Origin: Streptomyces sp. Je 1-332
GTDB taxonomy: Bacteria; Actinomycetota; Actinomycetes; Streptomycetales; Streptomycetaceae
Length of the DNA: 64,000 nucleotides
Assembly (NCBI RefSeq): GCF_040730185.1
Contig: NZ_CP160402.1
Span: 4,030,001 to 4,094,000, forward strand
Direction: 5' to 3'
Every line of letters starts with the position of its first letter. Within the stretch, counting starts at the first letter, position 1. Position numbers and translations under genes: made by a program. Of this stretch, positions 17,848 through 27,813 are shown in pieces. The notes beneath the pieces are model-generated. The model worked only from the letters and a program-made list of their open reading frames with translations, had not been told where the DNA came from and ran no database searches.

Positions 17848-18852
17848 TCAGTGCGCGGCATCCGCAATGTGCTGCGTCCCGATCCGCTTGCGGAACACCC
17901 AGTAGGTCCACGACTGGTAGAGCAGCACGATCGGCGTCGCGATGACCGCGCACCACGTCATGATCTTCAGGGTGTAGGGACTCGACGAGGCGTTGGTGAC
18001 CGTGAGGCTCCACTCGGCGTTCAGCGACGACGGCATGACGTTCGGGAAGAGCGTCAGGAAGAGCATCGCGACGGCGGCCGCGATCGTGATGCCCGACAGC
18101 GCGAACGACCAGCCCTCGCGCCCCATCTTGATCGCCCCGATGGCGCCGACCAGCGCGACCACGGCCACGACCATCGCGACCAGGCTCTTGCCGTCGCCGT
18201 TGTCCGCCTGCGTCCAGAGCAGGAACCCGAGCGCCAGGACAGCAGTTACCAGGCCGAGCCCGAGCGCCAGCTTCCGCGCCCGCATCCGGATGTCCCCCAC
18301 CGTCTTGAGCGAGGCGAAGACCGCGCCATGGAAGGTGAACAGCGTCAGGGTGACCAGGCCGCCCAGGATGCCGTACGGATTCAGCAGGTCCCAGAAGGTG
18401 CCCACGTACTCCTTGTGGGCGTCGATCTTCACGCCGCGCGTGATGTTGGCGAAGGCGACGCCCCACATCACCGCCGGGATCAGCGAGGTCCAGAAGATGG
18501 CCTGCTCCCAGTTGCGCTGCCACTTCTCCTCGGGTCGCTTCGCCCGGTACTCGAAGGCGACGCCGCGCACGATCAGGCAGAGCAGGATGATCAGGAGCGG
18601 CAGATAGAAGCCGGAGAAGAGCGTCGCGTACCACTCGGGGAAGGCGGCGAAGGTCGCGCCGCCGGCCGTGAGCAGCCACACCTCGTTGCCGTCCCAGACG
18701 GGACCGATGGTGTTGATGAGTACCCGCTTCTCGGTCCGGTCACGGGCGAGCAGCTTGGTGAGGATGCCGATCCCGAAGTCGAAGCCCTCCAGGAAGAAGT
18801 AGCCGATCCACAGGACTGCGATCAGCACGAACCAGACGTCGTGAAGTTCCAT
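17848..18852 (-). CDS. cydB: Cytochrome bd ubiquinol/menaquinol oxidase subunit II
   Basis: A 334-residue membrane protein, the second subunit of the high-affinity terminal oxidase. The N-terminus MELHDVWFVLIAVLWIGYFFLEGFDFGIG is diagnostic, followed by the GPVWDGNEVWLLTAGGATFAAFP signature. Eight or nine hydrophobic helices can be counted. It supports the oxidase together with CydA and does not itself bind the b-type haems in actinobacteria. The ATG at 18852 has a GAGGGAG ribosome site nine bases upstream; a TTG nine bases earlier was rejected. Only 14 bases separate it from cydA, so they form one operon. Confidence 0.97.
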   Translation of the reverse strand: MELHDVWFVLIAVLWIGYFFLEGFDFGIGILTKLLARDRTEKRVLINTIGPVWDGNEVWLLTAGGATFAAFPEWYATLFSGFYLPLLIILLCLIVRGVAFEYRAKRPEEKWQRNWEQAIFWTSLIPAVMWGVAFANITRGVKIDAHKEYVGTFWDLLNPYGILGGLVTLTLFTFHGAVFASLKTVGDIRMRARKLALGLGLVTAVLALGFLLWTQADNGDGKSLVAMVVAVVALVGAIGAIKMGREGWSFALSGITIAAAVAMLFLTLFPNVMPSSLNAEWSLTVTNASSSPYTLKIMTWCAVIATPIVLLYQSWTYWVFRKRIGTQHIADAAH

Positions 18853-18866
18853 GTCGATCAACTCCC

Positions 18867-20405
18867 TCAGTACGAGAAGGCCATGGGCCGGTCGGCGTCG
18901 GCGTCGTCATCGGAACCCGACCCCGAGCTGGGGCCGCCGATCTTGGTGGGCGGGTTGAGGTCGGCCTCGGTGAGCTCGGGCGGGCCCGCCTTGATGTACT
19001 TGAGCAGCAGCTTCACCTCGATCACGGCGAGGATCGCGTAGATCCCGGTGAAGACGACCAGCGACGTGATCACCTCGCCCTGTGAGACCCCCGGCGAGAC
19101 CGCGTCCTGGGTCTTCAGGACGCCGTAGACCACCCAGGGCTGTCGCCCGGTCTCGGTGAAGATCCAGCCCCAGGCGGTGCCGATGAGGGGGAAGATCAGC
19201 GTCCACTGCGAGAGCCGCCACCACCAGTTGCCGAGCTTCGGTGTCAGCTCCTTGTTCTTGGTGAGCATCAGCTTCGGGACGTCGTCCTCGCCCGTGCGGT
19301 GCTCCGGCGCGAGCCAGAACTTCTTCCGCGTGAGGTAGAGCCCGGCGGTGCACAGCGCCATCGAGACCCCGCCGAAGCCGATCATCCAGCGGTAGGACCA
19401 GTAGGCGGTGGGGATGTTGGGCCGGTAGTCACCGGGCCCGAACTTCTCCTGCGCCTCCTTGTTGAGGTCGTTGATGCCGGGGATCTCGGCGCTGAAGTTG
19501 TTCTTGGCGAGGAAGGACAGGACCCCGGGGACCTCGATGGCGACCTTGTTGTGGCCCTCGGCGACATCGCCGTACGCGAAGAGCGAGAACGGCGCCGGCT
19601 TCTCCGACTCCCACAGCGCCTCGGCCGCCGACATCTTCATCGGCTGCTGCTCGTACATGACCTTGCCGAGGGTGTCGGCGCTGACCACGGTGAGCAGCGT
19701 GCCGACGAACGCGGTGACCAGGCCGAGCCGCATCGACATCCGCATGGTGCGGATGTGCTGCTTCTTACGGAGGTGGAAGATCGCGATACCGGTCATGAAG
19801 GCGCCGCCGACCAGGATGGCCGCCGAGATGACGTGGAAGAAGTTGACCAGCGTCGTCTCCTGGAAGAGCACCTTCGAGAAGTCGGTGAGCTCCGCGCGCT
19901 TGGTGCCGTCCCGCTCCGCGATCTTGTAGCCGACCGGGTGCTGCATAAAGGCGTTGGCGGCGATGATGAAGTACGCCGACGCGATGGTCCCGGCGGAGAC
20001 GATCCAGATCGTGGCGCAGTGCAGCTTCTTCGGGAGCTTGTCCCAGCCGAAGATCCACAGGCCGATGAAGGTCGACTCGAAGAAGAAGGCGATCAGGGCC
20101 TCGAAGGCGAGCGGCGCCCCGAAGACGTCACCGACGAAGCGCGAGTAGTCGGACCAGTTCATGCCGAACTGGAACTCCTGGACGATGCCGGTGACGACGC
20201 CCATCGCGATGTTGATCAGGAACAGCTTGCCCCAGAACTTGGTCGCCCTGAGGTAGTGCTCCTTGCCCGTGCGCACCCAAGCCGTCTCCAGGATCGCCGT
20301 GAGGGCGGCCAGCGAGATCGTCAGCGGGACGAACAGGAAGTGGTAGACGGTGGTGATGCCGAACTGCCATCGCGCCAGTGTCTCGGGCGCCAGAGCCAGG
20401 TCCAC
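18867..20405 (-). CDS. cydA: Cytochrome bd oxidase subunit I
   Basis: A 512-residue haem-bearing subunit that oxidises menaquinol and reduces oxygen under low aeration. The start MDLALAPETLARWQFGITTVYHFLFVPLTI includes the conserved N-terminal histidine ligand. The segment FFHVISAAILVGGAFMTGI holds the next axial histidine, and GRQPWVVYG near residue 420 is invariant in the family. The Q-loop between helices VI and VII is of ordinary length. GTG at 20405 is preceded by AAGGAGA at good spacing. It is the first gene of cydA-cydB-cydDC. A perfect Rex-type operator lies 83-98 bases upstream of the start, so repression at low NADH/NAD+ is expected. Confidence 0.97.
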   Translation of the reverse strand: MDLALAPETLARWQFGITTVYHFLFVPLTISLAALTAILETAWVRTGKEHYLRATKFWGKLFLINIAMGVVTGIVQEFQFGMNWSDYSRFVGDVFGAPLAFEALIAFFFESTFIGLWIFGWDKLPKKLHCATIWIVSAGTIASAYFIIAANAFMQHPVGYKIAERDGTKRAELTDFSKVLFQETTLVNFFHVISAAILVGGAFMTGIAIFHLRKKQHIRTMRMSMRLGLVTAFVGTLLTVVSADTLGKVMYEQQPMKMSAAEALWESEKPAPFSLFAYGDVAEGHNKVAIEVPGVLSFLAKNNFSAEIPGINDLNKEAQEKFGPGDYRPNIPTAYWSYRWMIGFGGVSMALCTAGLYLTRKKFWLAPEHRTGEDDVPKLMLTKNKELTPKLGNWWWRLSQWTLIFPLIGTAWGWIFTETGRQPWVVYGVLKTQDAVSPGVSQGEVITSLVVFTGIYAILAVIEVKLLLKYIKAGPPELTEADLNPPTKIGGPSSGSGSDDDADADRPMAFSY

Positions 20406-20487
20406 GTCGACTTCTCCTTACGGCCGTGCTCACATCGGCGATGTGCCCCTTTAATCCCTCTGATCTCGGGAGCAACCGGGATACGCT

Positions 20488-20503
20488 TGTGAACGCGTTC
20501 ACA
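20488..20503. promoter_or_regulatory. Rex operator upstream of cydA
   Basis: TGTGAACGCGTTCACA is a perfect 16-base palindrome identical to the Rex operator described for Streptomyces coelicolor. Rex releases DNA when NADH is high, and so induces cytochrome bd when oxygen is limiting. A half-like TTCACAA follows directly (20505-20511). Confidence 0.95.
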
Positions 20504-20581
20504 TTCACAAGCAATTATGACGCACAGCTTGTCGGCCCGGGAAGGGGGGTCCCCCTTACTCGGAGAAACGCGGAGAAACGC

Positions 20582-20619
20582 GAGAAGGCCCCGGGAAACA
20601 CACGCCCCGGGGCCTTCTC
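20582..20619 (-). terminator. Rho-independent terminator behind the hisC-like gene
   Basis: A 14-bp perfect stem, GAGAAGGCCCCGGG (20582-20595) with its complement at 20606-20619, and a 10-base loop. It follows the stop of the minus-strand aminotransferase and insulates the Rex-controlled promoter of cydA. Confidence 0.85.
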
Positions 20620-20627
20620 GTGCACAG

Positions 20628-20663
20628 TGCGCGGAGGCTACAGCCTGCGCGGAGGCTACAGCT
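20628..20663. repeat. 18-bp tandem duplication over the hisC stop codon
   Basis: Two copies of TGCGCGGAGGCTACAGC(C/T), at 20628-20645 and 20646-20663, differ only at the last base. The second copy contains the TAG stop (20656-20658, minus strand). The first repeats the stop in the same frame position. Confidence 0.9.
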
Positions 20664-21735
20664 CCTTGCGGAACGCCTCCGCAGCCTGCAGGAAGATGTC
20701 GTTGGCCTCGGTCTCACCGATCGTGGCCCGCATCCCCTCGCCCGCGAACGGCCGTACGACCACGCCGGCCTTCTCGCAGGCCGCCGCGAAGTCGGTCGTG
20801 TGCTCCCCGAGCCGCAGCCACACGAAGTTCGCCTGCGTCTCGGGCACCGTCCAGCCCTGCCCGCGCAGCGCGTCGACCACCCGCGTGCGCTCGGCGACCA
20901 GCGAGCCGACGCGGCCCATCAGCTCGTCCTCGGCCCGCAGCGAGGCCACCGCCGCGTCCTGCGCGAGCTGGCTCACCCCGAAGGGCACCGCCGTCTTGCG
21001 CAGGGCGGCCGCCACCGGCTCATGGGCGATCGCGAAGCCGACGCGCAGGCCCGCGAGGCCGTACGCCTTGGAGAACGTACGCAGCACGGCGACATTCGGA
21101 CGCTCGCGGTAGATCTCCACGCCGTCCGGCACCTCGGGGTCCCGGATGAACTCGCGGTAGGCCTCGTCGAGCACCACCAGGACATCGCTCGGCACCCGGT
21201 CGAGGAACCGTTCCAGCTCGGCCCTACGCACCACGGTGCCGGTCGGGTTGTTCGGGTTGCAGACGAAGATCAGCCGCGTCCGGTCGGTGATGGCGTCGGC
21301 CATCGCGTCCAGGTCATGGACGTCTCCCGGCGTCAGCGGCACCTTCACCGACGTGGCGCCGCTCACCTGCGTGATGATCGGGTACGCCTCGAAGGACCGC
21401 CAGGCGTAGATGACCTCGTCCCCCGGGCCCGACGTGGCCTGGATGAGCTGCTGCGCGACACCGACGGAACCGGTGCCCGTCGCCACGTGCGACACCGGCA
21501 CCCCGAAGCGGTCGGCGAGCTCGCTCATCAGCCCCGTGCACGCCATGTCGGGGTAGCGGTTGAACGCGCCCGCGGCGGCGAGCGCGCTCTCCATGACGCC
21601 CGGCAGCGGCGGGTAGGGGTTCTCGTTCGAGGACAGCTTGTAGGCCACCGGACCGTCTGCCGCGGCGGGCTTCCCCGGCTTGTACGTGGGGATACCCTCC
21701 AGCTCGGCACGCAGCCTCGGGCTCGTCTCGCTCAC
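20656..21735 (-). CDS. hisC: HisC-like aminotransferase (histidinol-phosphate or aromatic)
   Basis: A 359-residue class I/II PLP aminotransferase. The start [22 protein letters not shown], the SSNENPYPP motif, the [10 protein letters not shown] motif near residue 170 and the PLP lysine in [16 protein letters not shown] are all present. The last conserved arginine lies in the GMRATIGE segment. The family covers histidinol-phosphate and phenylalanine/tyrosine aminotransferases. No other his gene is nearby, so it may be the second, aromatic-type copy (inference). The GTG at 21735 has the strong ribosome site AGGAGGA seven bases before. It is divergent from the LacI regulator. Confidence 0.9.
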   Translation of the reverse strand: MSETSPRLRAELEGIPTYKPGKPAAADGPVAYKLSSNENPYPPLPGVMESALAAAGAFNRYPDMACTGLMSELADRFGVPVSHVATGTGSVGVAQQLIQATSGPGDEVIYAWRSFEAYPIITQVSGATSVKVPLTPGDVHDLDAMADAITDRTRLIFVCNPNNPTGTVVRRAELERFLDRVPSDVLVVLDEAYREFIRDPEVPDGVEIYRERPNVAVLRTFSKAYGLAGLRVGFAIAHEPVAAALRKTAVPFGVSQLAQDAAVASLRAEDELMGRVGSLVAERTRVVDALRGQGWTVPETQANFVWLRLGEHTTDFAAACEKAGVVVRPFAGEGMRATIGETEANDIFLQAAEAFRKEL

Positions 21736-22120
21736 CGCAGTCCTCCTCTTGAACACCTGCACCCTGACTTCAATGCTCCTCACCTTAAGAGGATTCAGCT
21801 CTGCTGCGAATGGGTCAGGGGTATCCACTCGTATCCGCTCCCCTGGGCGCACAACGAGGGGGGAGCGCTCCCCCCTCTGGCGCGCGCCGGTGGCTCACTC
21901 CGTGGCGCGCATCACCCGTGAAGGTGAGTTGAGACCTCTTCGAGACATCGCTCATTTAGCAGGCCTGCATACGGCGACGAGGGACCGTCCACATCAGATC
22001 CCTTCAACTCCCTTGCATTCCAAGGTGGTTGACCCGTTTCCACCATGCAGAAACGTGCCTGTCAACGAGTGAATATGCGCCCGCCCTACCCACCCTCATG
22101 AGCCCTACTATCGGCTCGCC
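21736..22120. other. Gene-free divergent promoter region (hisC-like / lacI-like)
   Basis: This 385-base region holds the promoters of two divergent genes. The only strong structure is the 22-bp palindrome at 21856-21877. A TACTAT hexamer just before the LacI start (about 22106) could be a -10 of a leaderless or short-leader transcript. No coding signal was seen. Confidence 0.6.
21856..21877. promoter_or_regulatory. 22-bp palindrome with a CebR-like core
   Basis: A perfect palindrome, GAGGGGGGAGC joined to its complement, with the centre GGGAGCGCTCCC. The Streptomyces CebR (LacI family, cellobiose) operator is TGGGAGCGCTCCCA, so 12 of 14 bases match. A LacI-family gene starts 243 bases away, so this is a likely operator of that regulator (inference). 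Confidence 0.55.
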
Positions 22121-23242
22121 ATGACAGCAGCAGGGAAACACCAGGTGAGCCGAGCGGAGACCGCCCGCCGGGGCAACCGGCAGAGCCGAGCGGGCATCAG
22201 AGACGTCGCCGCCGCCGCCGGTGTCTCCATCACGACTGTCTCCGACGCTCTCAACGGCAAGGGCCGGCTCCCGGACGCCACCCGACGCCACGTCCGCGAG
22301 GTCGCCGAACGGCTGGGCTATCGCCCCTCCGCGGCGGCCCGAACGCTCCGTACCGGCAAGTCGGGCCTCATCGGCCTGACCGTGACGACCTACGGGGATG
22401 AACCTTTCACCTTCACCGAATTCGCGTACTTCGCGGAGATGGCCAGAGCCGCGACCTCGGCCGCGCTGGCCCGCGGCTACGCCCTCGTCATCCTGCCCGC
22501 CACCTCCCGGCGCAGCCCGGTCGACGTGTGGTCGAACGTCGCGCTCGACGGCACCGTCGTCGTCGATCCGTCCGACCACGATCCCGTCGTCAGCGAACTC
22601 GTGCGCCAGGGCCTGCCCGTCGTGTCCGACGGGCGTCCCGCCGGGTCCCTCCCGGTCACCGCCTGGGTCGACAACGACCACGAGGCGGCGGTCCTGGAGA
22701 TCCTCGATCACCTCGCGGCGGCCGGAGCCCGCCGGATCGGGCTGCTCACCGGGACCACCACGGACACGTACACGCATCTGTCCACGACCGCCTATCTGCG
22801 CTGGTGCGAGCGCGTCGGCCAGGACCCGGTCTACGAGTCCTACCCGGCCCACGACCCGTGTGCCGGCGCGGTCGCGGCCGACCGGCTGCTCGCCAGACCC
22901 GACCGGCCCGACGCCGTCTACGGCCTCTTCGACCCGAACGGCACCGATCTCCTCGCGGCCGCCCGCCGGTACGGCCTGCGCGTCCCGGACGACCTGCTGC
23001 TCGTGTGCTGCAGCGAGTCCACGGTCTACGCCACCACCGAACCGCCCATCACGACCCTCTCGCTCAAACCGCGGCGCATCGGCACGGCCGTGGTCCAGCT
23101 CCTCATCGACGCCATCGAAGGCCTGGATTCGGGCCGGCCCGTCGAGCAGGTGATACCGACGGAGCTGATCGTGCGCACCTCGTCCGAGCGACGCCCACCG
23201 CGCACGACGGTCAGCCCACCGCGCTCACCCGGAACGGGTTGA
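22121..23242 (+). CDS. LacI family transcriptional regulator
   Basis: A 373-residue repressor. The helix-turn-helix is at about residues 27-75 (IRDVAAAAGVSITTVSDALNGKGRLPDATRRHVREVAERLGYRPSAAARTL). A periplasmic-binding-protein-like effector domain follows from GLIGLTV to about residue 345. The C-terminus is a Pro/Arg/Ser-rich tail that runs into a 36-bp repeat. The ATG at 22121 lacks a clear ribosome site; a GTG at 22145 is an alternative. No sugar operon is adjacent, so the inducer is unknown. The palindrome at 21856 resembles sites of this family. Confidence 0.92.
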   Translation: MTAAGKHQVSRAETARRGNRQSRAGIRDVAAAAGVSITTVSDALNGKGRLPDATRRHVREVAERLGYRPSAAARTLRTGKSGLIGLTVTTYGDEPFTFTEFAYFAEMARAATSAALARGYALVILPATSRRSPVDVWSNVALDGTVVVDPSDHDPVVSELVRQGLPVVSDGRPAGSLPVTAWVDNDHEAAVLEILDHLAAAGARRIGLLTGTTTDTYTHLSTTAYLRWCERVGQDPVYESYPAHDPCAGAVAADRLLARPDRPDAVYGLFDPNGTDLLAAARRYGLRVPDDLLLVCCSESTVYATTEPPITTLSLKPRRIGTAVVQLLIDAIEGLDSGRPVEQVIPTELIVRTSSERRPPRTTVSPPRSPGTG

Positions 23243-23318
23243 GCGGTCAGCCCATCCCGCTCGCCCGGAACAGGTTGAGTCGTCAGCCCATCCCGCTCAC
23301 CCGGAACCGGTTGAGCGG
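23211..23318. repeat. 36-bp tandem repeat over the LacI stop codon
   Basis: Three units start with TCAGCCCA at 23211, 23247 and 23283 with period 36. The first contains the TGA stop of the LacI gene (23240-23242) within GGGTTGAGCGG. Units two and three repeat that stop in the same place. Differences are point changes only. Confidence 0.92.
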
Positions 23319-23587
23319 GCTGGTCGGCGGGGAGAACCCCCGTCGACCGGTCGACAAGCGGCCGTCAACCAACACTGCCTGGCACATCCCGGCCGTGGCG
23401 TGGGGGGAAACCCCTACCCAATTCGGGAGAAAACCTCGGTGAACTGGGGTTCAGCACTGATTCACCACCCCTGGTGCACCACACAGCGCGAGCCGCATTC
23501 CTATGATGGGCGGACGACACCGCGGGCCGCTGCGACCAGGCAGTCCGATCTCGGTGCAGATGCGGCGCAATGGTGGTGGAGGGGTCG
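23319..23587. other. Gene-free leader before the metallophosphoesterase
   Basis: Beyond the repeats no gene is seen. TATGAT at 23502-23507 could be a -10, but no convincing -35 lies 17 bases before it. Confidence 0.4.
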
Positions 23588-24673
23588 ATGACTCAGGGGG
23601 CCGGTCAGGGACCCGATGTGCGGACGGCGACGTTGCGCGACTTCCGCGTTCCGGCGTACGTCCATGAGACCGGTCCGGTCCCGGGGGACCCGGCGGGCGT
23701 GGCGGTTCCCGGCGCCCCGGCGGAGGCCCCAGGGGCGCCGGACGACGGTTACACCCCCACCCAGCGCGACCTGCCCGTCATCAACCGCGGCGACACCGTG
23801 CAAGTGGAGGTGCAGGCCATGCCCGAGCCTCCGCAGGCGCCGGCGTCCGACGAACACGGCCCGCTGTTCGTGGTGGGCGATGTGCACGGCTATCTGGACG
23901 AGCTGCTCGCGGCGCTCCAGGCGCAGGGCCTCATCGACGCGGAGGGCGACTGGTCCGCGGGCAACGCGCGCCTGTGGTTCCTCGGCGACTTCACCGACCG
24001 CGGCCCGGACGGCATCGGCGTCATCGACCTCGTGATGCGCCTGTCCGCGCAGGCGGCCGCGGCGGGTGGCTACTGCAAGGCGCTGATGGGCAATCACGAG
24101 CTGCTGCTGCTCGGCGCGAAGCGGTTCGGCGACACCCCGGTCAACTCGGGCGCGGGAACGGCCACCTTCCAGGCCGCCTGGCTCCTGAACGGCGGCCAGA
24201 AGACCGACATGGAGCGCCTCGAGGACCACCATCTGCAGTGGATGGCCCGCCTCGACGCGATCGAGTCGGAGGACGGGCACCTACTGATGCACTCCGACAC
24301 CACCGCCTATCTGGATTACGGCGACTCGATCGAAGCCGTGAACGACACGGTCCGCGAGACCCTCACGCGCAACGACGCCGACGAGTGCTGGGACCTCTTC
24401 CGCAAGTTCACCAAGCGCTTCGCCTTCCGCGACGAGTCGGGCCCCTCGGCCGTACGCGAACTCCTCGACATGTACGGCGGCCACCGCATCGTGCATGGCC
24501 ACAGCCCCATCCCGTATCTGCTCGGTGACGTCGGCTCCGAGGATGACTCGGACGGCGGCGGTCCGGTCATCGAGGGACCGCACATCTACGCAGGCGGACT
24601 GGCCATCGCCATGGACGGCGGAGTGACCATGGCCGGAAAACTGCTGGTCTGCCAACTTCCCCTGGATAACTGA
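23588..24673 (+). CDS. Calcineurin-like metallophosphoesterase
   Basis: A 361-residue phosphoesterase. After a Pro/Ala-rich 90-residue N-terminus, the catalytic motifs follow in order: GDVHGYLDEL (about residues 100-109), GDFTDRGPDG, MGNHELLLLG, and the late GGHRIVHGHSPI. These bind two metal ions, as in PPP-type phosphatases and diadenosine tetraphosphatases. The gap between GNHE and the last motif contains DDHHLQWMARLDAI and MHSDTTAYLDYGDS. The ATG at 23588 has GGAGGGG five bases before and was preferred to a GTG at 23570. The substrate is unknown; protein phosphate or nucleotides are possible. Confidence 0.9.
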   Translation: MTQGAGQGPDVRTATLRDFRVPAYVHETGPVPGDPAGVAVPGAPAEAPGAPDDGYTPTQRDLPVINRGDTVQVEVQAMPEPPQAPASDEHGPLFVVGDVHGYLDELLAALQAQGLIDAEGDWSAGNARLWFLGDFTDRGPDGIGVIDLVMRLSAQAAAAGGYCKALMGNHELLLLGAKRFGDTPVNSGAGTATFQAAWLLNGGQKTDMERLEDHHLQWMARLDAIESEDGHLLMHSDTTAYLDYGDSIEAVNDTVRETLTRNDADECWDLFRKFTKRFAFRDESGPSAVRELLDMYGGHRIVHGHSPIPYLLGDVGSEDDSDGGGPVIEGPHIYAGGLAIAMDGGVTMAGKLLVCQLPLDN

Positions 24674-24860
24674 GCGTTCGCCGGGCAGGCGCACCTCTAC
24701 AGGATCACGCTGGCCAGGGGGCCTATTTCTGGAAACCCCCTGTCACCGCGTGCCTCCACGGCTCTACCATCGGCTTATCCGTAGCAGGCTCCCCTCCGTT
24801 TCTGCCCGACGGCTCGCACCCATGCGAGCCCCAAGCCCTACGGAGCATCGGGGGATGCAC

Positions 24861-25727
24861 ATGAACAGCGCTCCACACCTGCTCAATGAGGACCGCCCCG
24901 AGTACGAGCGGATCCTCGATGAGGCGCTGCGCACGGCACCGAATCGTCCTGATCTCGCCGCAGTGGGCGAGCGGCTCAATCCCGAACAGCTGCGCACCAT
25001 GGCCCTGAACGCCACTGCGCTGATCACCGCAGCCGCCACAACCGAGTACACGCACTATGTGAAGGTCCGCGAGGAACTGCGCGAAAGCGGATCTGCCGCA
25101 CCATCGATCCGGGAGCGGAGCACCGAGGGCCCGGCGGAAGCCGGCTCCGGTGGCCTCGGTCTCGCCACCACGATGGGGGAGGTCACCGCCCAGGCTTCGG
25201 GTGCGGGGGCCATCGCCGTCGTCGCGGTGCTCGCACCGGTTCTCGCCGGGGCCGCCGCCGCGATCTTCCTGCTCGTCGGCTACATCCTGAAGATGCTCAA
25301 CCCCGAGCCCGCCTTCGCGGACACCATGCTCACCGCGGGGTGGCTGTTCGGCGCGCTCACCGCAGGGGGCATCCTGATCGCCGCGATCGGCCTGCTCCTG
25401 ACCGCCCTGCGCAACGGCGCCACGTCGCTCCAGGCCGGTTCGTACGGAGAACGGAACGAGGAGGTGGTCCGCGCCAGGGAAGCCTGGGGCGAGGCCCTCA
25501 TGGAGCGCGGCGTCCTGCCGTTCCTGCGGGAGGCGCTCGCGGATCCGGCGGCGCACGCGGCGCGCACGACGTCGACGGATCCGGGCAGCCGCATGCCCCA
25601 ACTCGGCTACAACCGGCCGGGATTCAGCAGCCCGGACGGCGGCCCGGCGGCGGGACCGCGCCCGAGCTTCTCGAGCCCGGACTTCTCAAGCCCGGAATTC
25701 GGCGGTCCCGACCACAAGCCGGAGTAG
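24861..25727 (+). CDS. Conserved membrane protein of unknown function
   Basis: A 288-residue protein. An N-terminal helical region (about 1-90, PEYERILDEALRT and MALNATALITAAATTEYTHYVKVREEL) is followed by two clear membrane helices at about residues 110-135 and 155-180. A cytoplasmic helix (NEEVVRAREAWGEALMERGVLPFLREAL) comes next, and then a tail with four FSSPD/FSSPE-type repeats. The ATG at 24861 follows GGGGG at usable spacing; an ATG at 24855 is too close to it. I do not recognise the family. It is convergent with thiC across a strong terminator. Confidence 0.75.
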   Translation: MNSAPHLLNEDRPEYERILDEALRTAPNRPDLAAVGERLNPEQLRTMALNATALITAAATTEYTHYVKVREELRESGSAAPSIRERSTEGPAEAGSGGLGLATTMGEVTAQASGAGAIAVVAVLAPVLAGAAAAIFLLVGYILKMLNPEPAFADTMLTAGWLFGALTAGGILIAAIGLLLTALRNGATSLQAGSYGERNEEVVRAREAWGEALMERGVLPFLREALADPAAHAARTTSTDPGSRMPQLGYNRPGFSSPDGGPAAGPRPSFSSPDFSSPEFGGPDHKPE

Positions 25728-25738
25728 TACGCGACGCT

Positions 25739-25769
25739 GCTTCGGGCGGGCGCGGTGCCCGCCCGAAGC
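25739..25769. terminator. Bidirectional terminator
   Basis: A perfect 13-bp stem, GCTTCGGGCGGGC (25739-25751) with its complement at 25757-25769, and a 5-base loop. It lies between the convergent membrane-protein gene and thiC. Confidence 0.9.
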
Positions 25770-25786
25770 GCGGCGCGAACCGTGCC

Positions 25787-27725
<1,939 letters not shown>

Positions 27726-27813
27726 CTCCCGCGATTGCAAAGGTGGCTCCACGCTAGCGTCATGTCGGGCGCGCTGAACAGAGGGCCCTCTCCGTTCTTG
27801 CGATGATCGGGCA

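Noticed and set aside
14493..17945. Very long open frame (1150 codons) on the plus strand opposite cydDC
   Set aside because: High GC content leaves antisense frames open. Its composition is Arg/Gly/Pro/His-rich without domains, while the minus strand encodes a full CydD-CydC fusion.
18852..18861. TTG start for cydB three codons upstream
   Set aside because: The ATG at 18852 has a better spaced ribosome site and the conserved N-terminus MELHD.
23211..23318. Possible CRISPR-like array
   Set aside because: Copies are directly adjacent with no spacers; it is a plain tandem duplication.
24674..24860. Small gene or tRNA before the membrane protein
   Set aside because: No cloverleaf, no credible short frame with a ribosome site.
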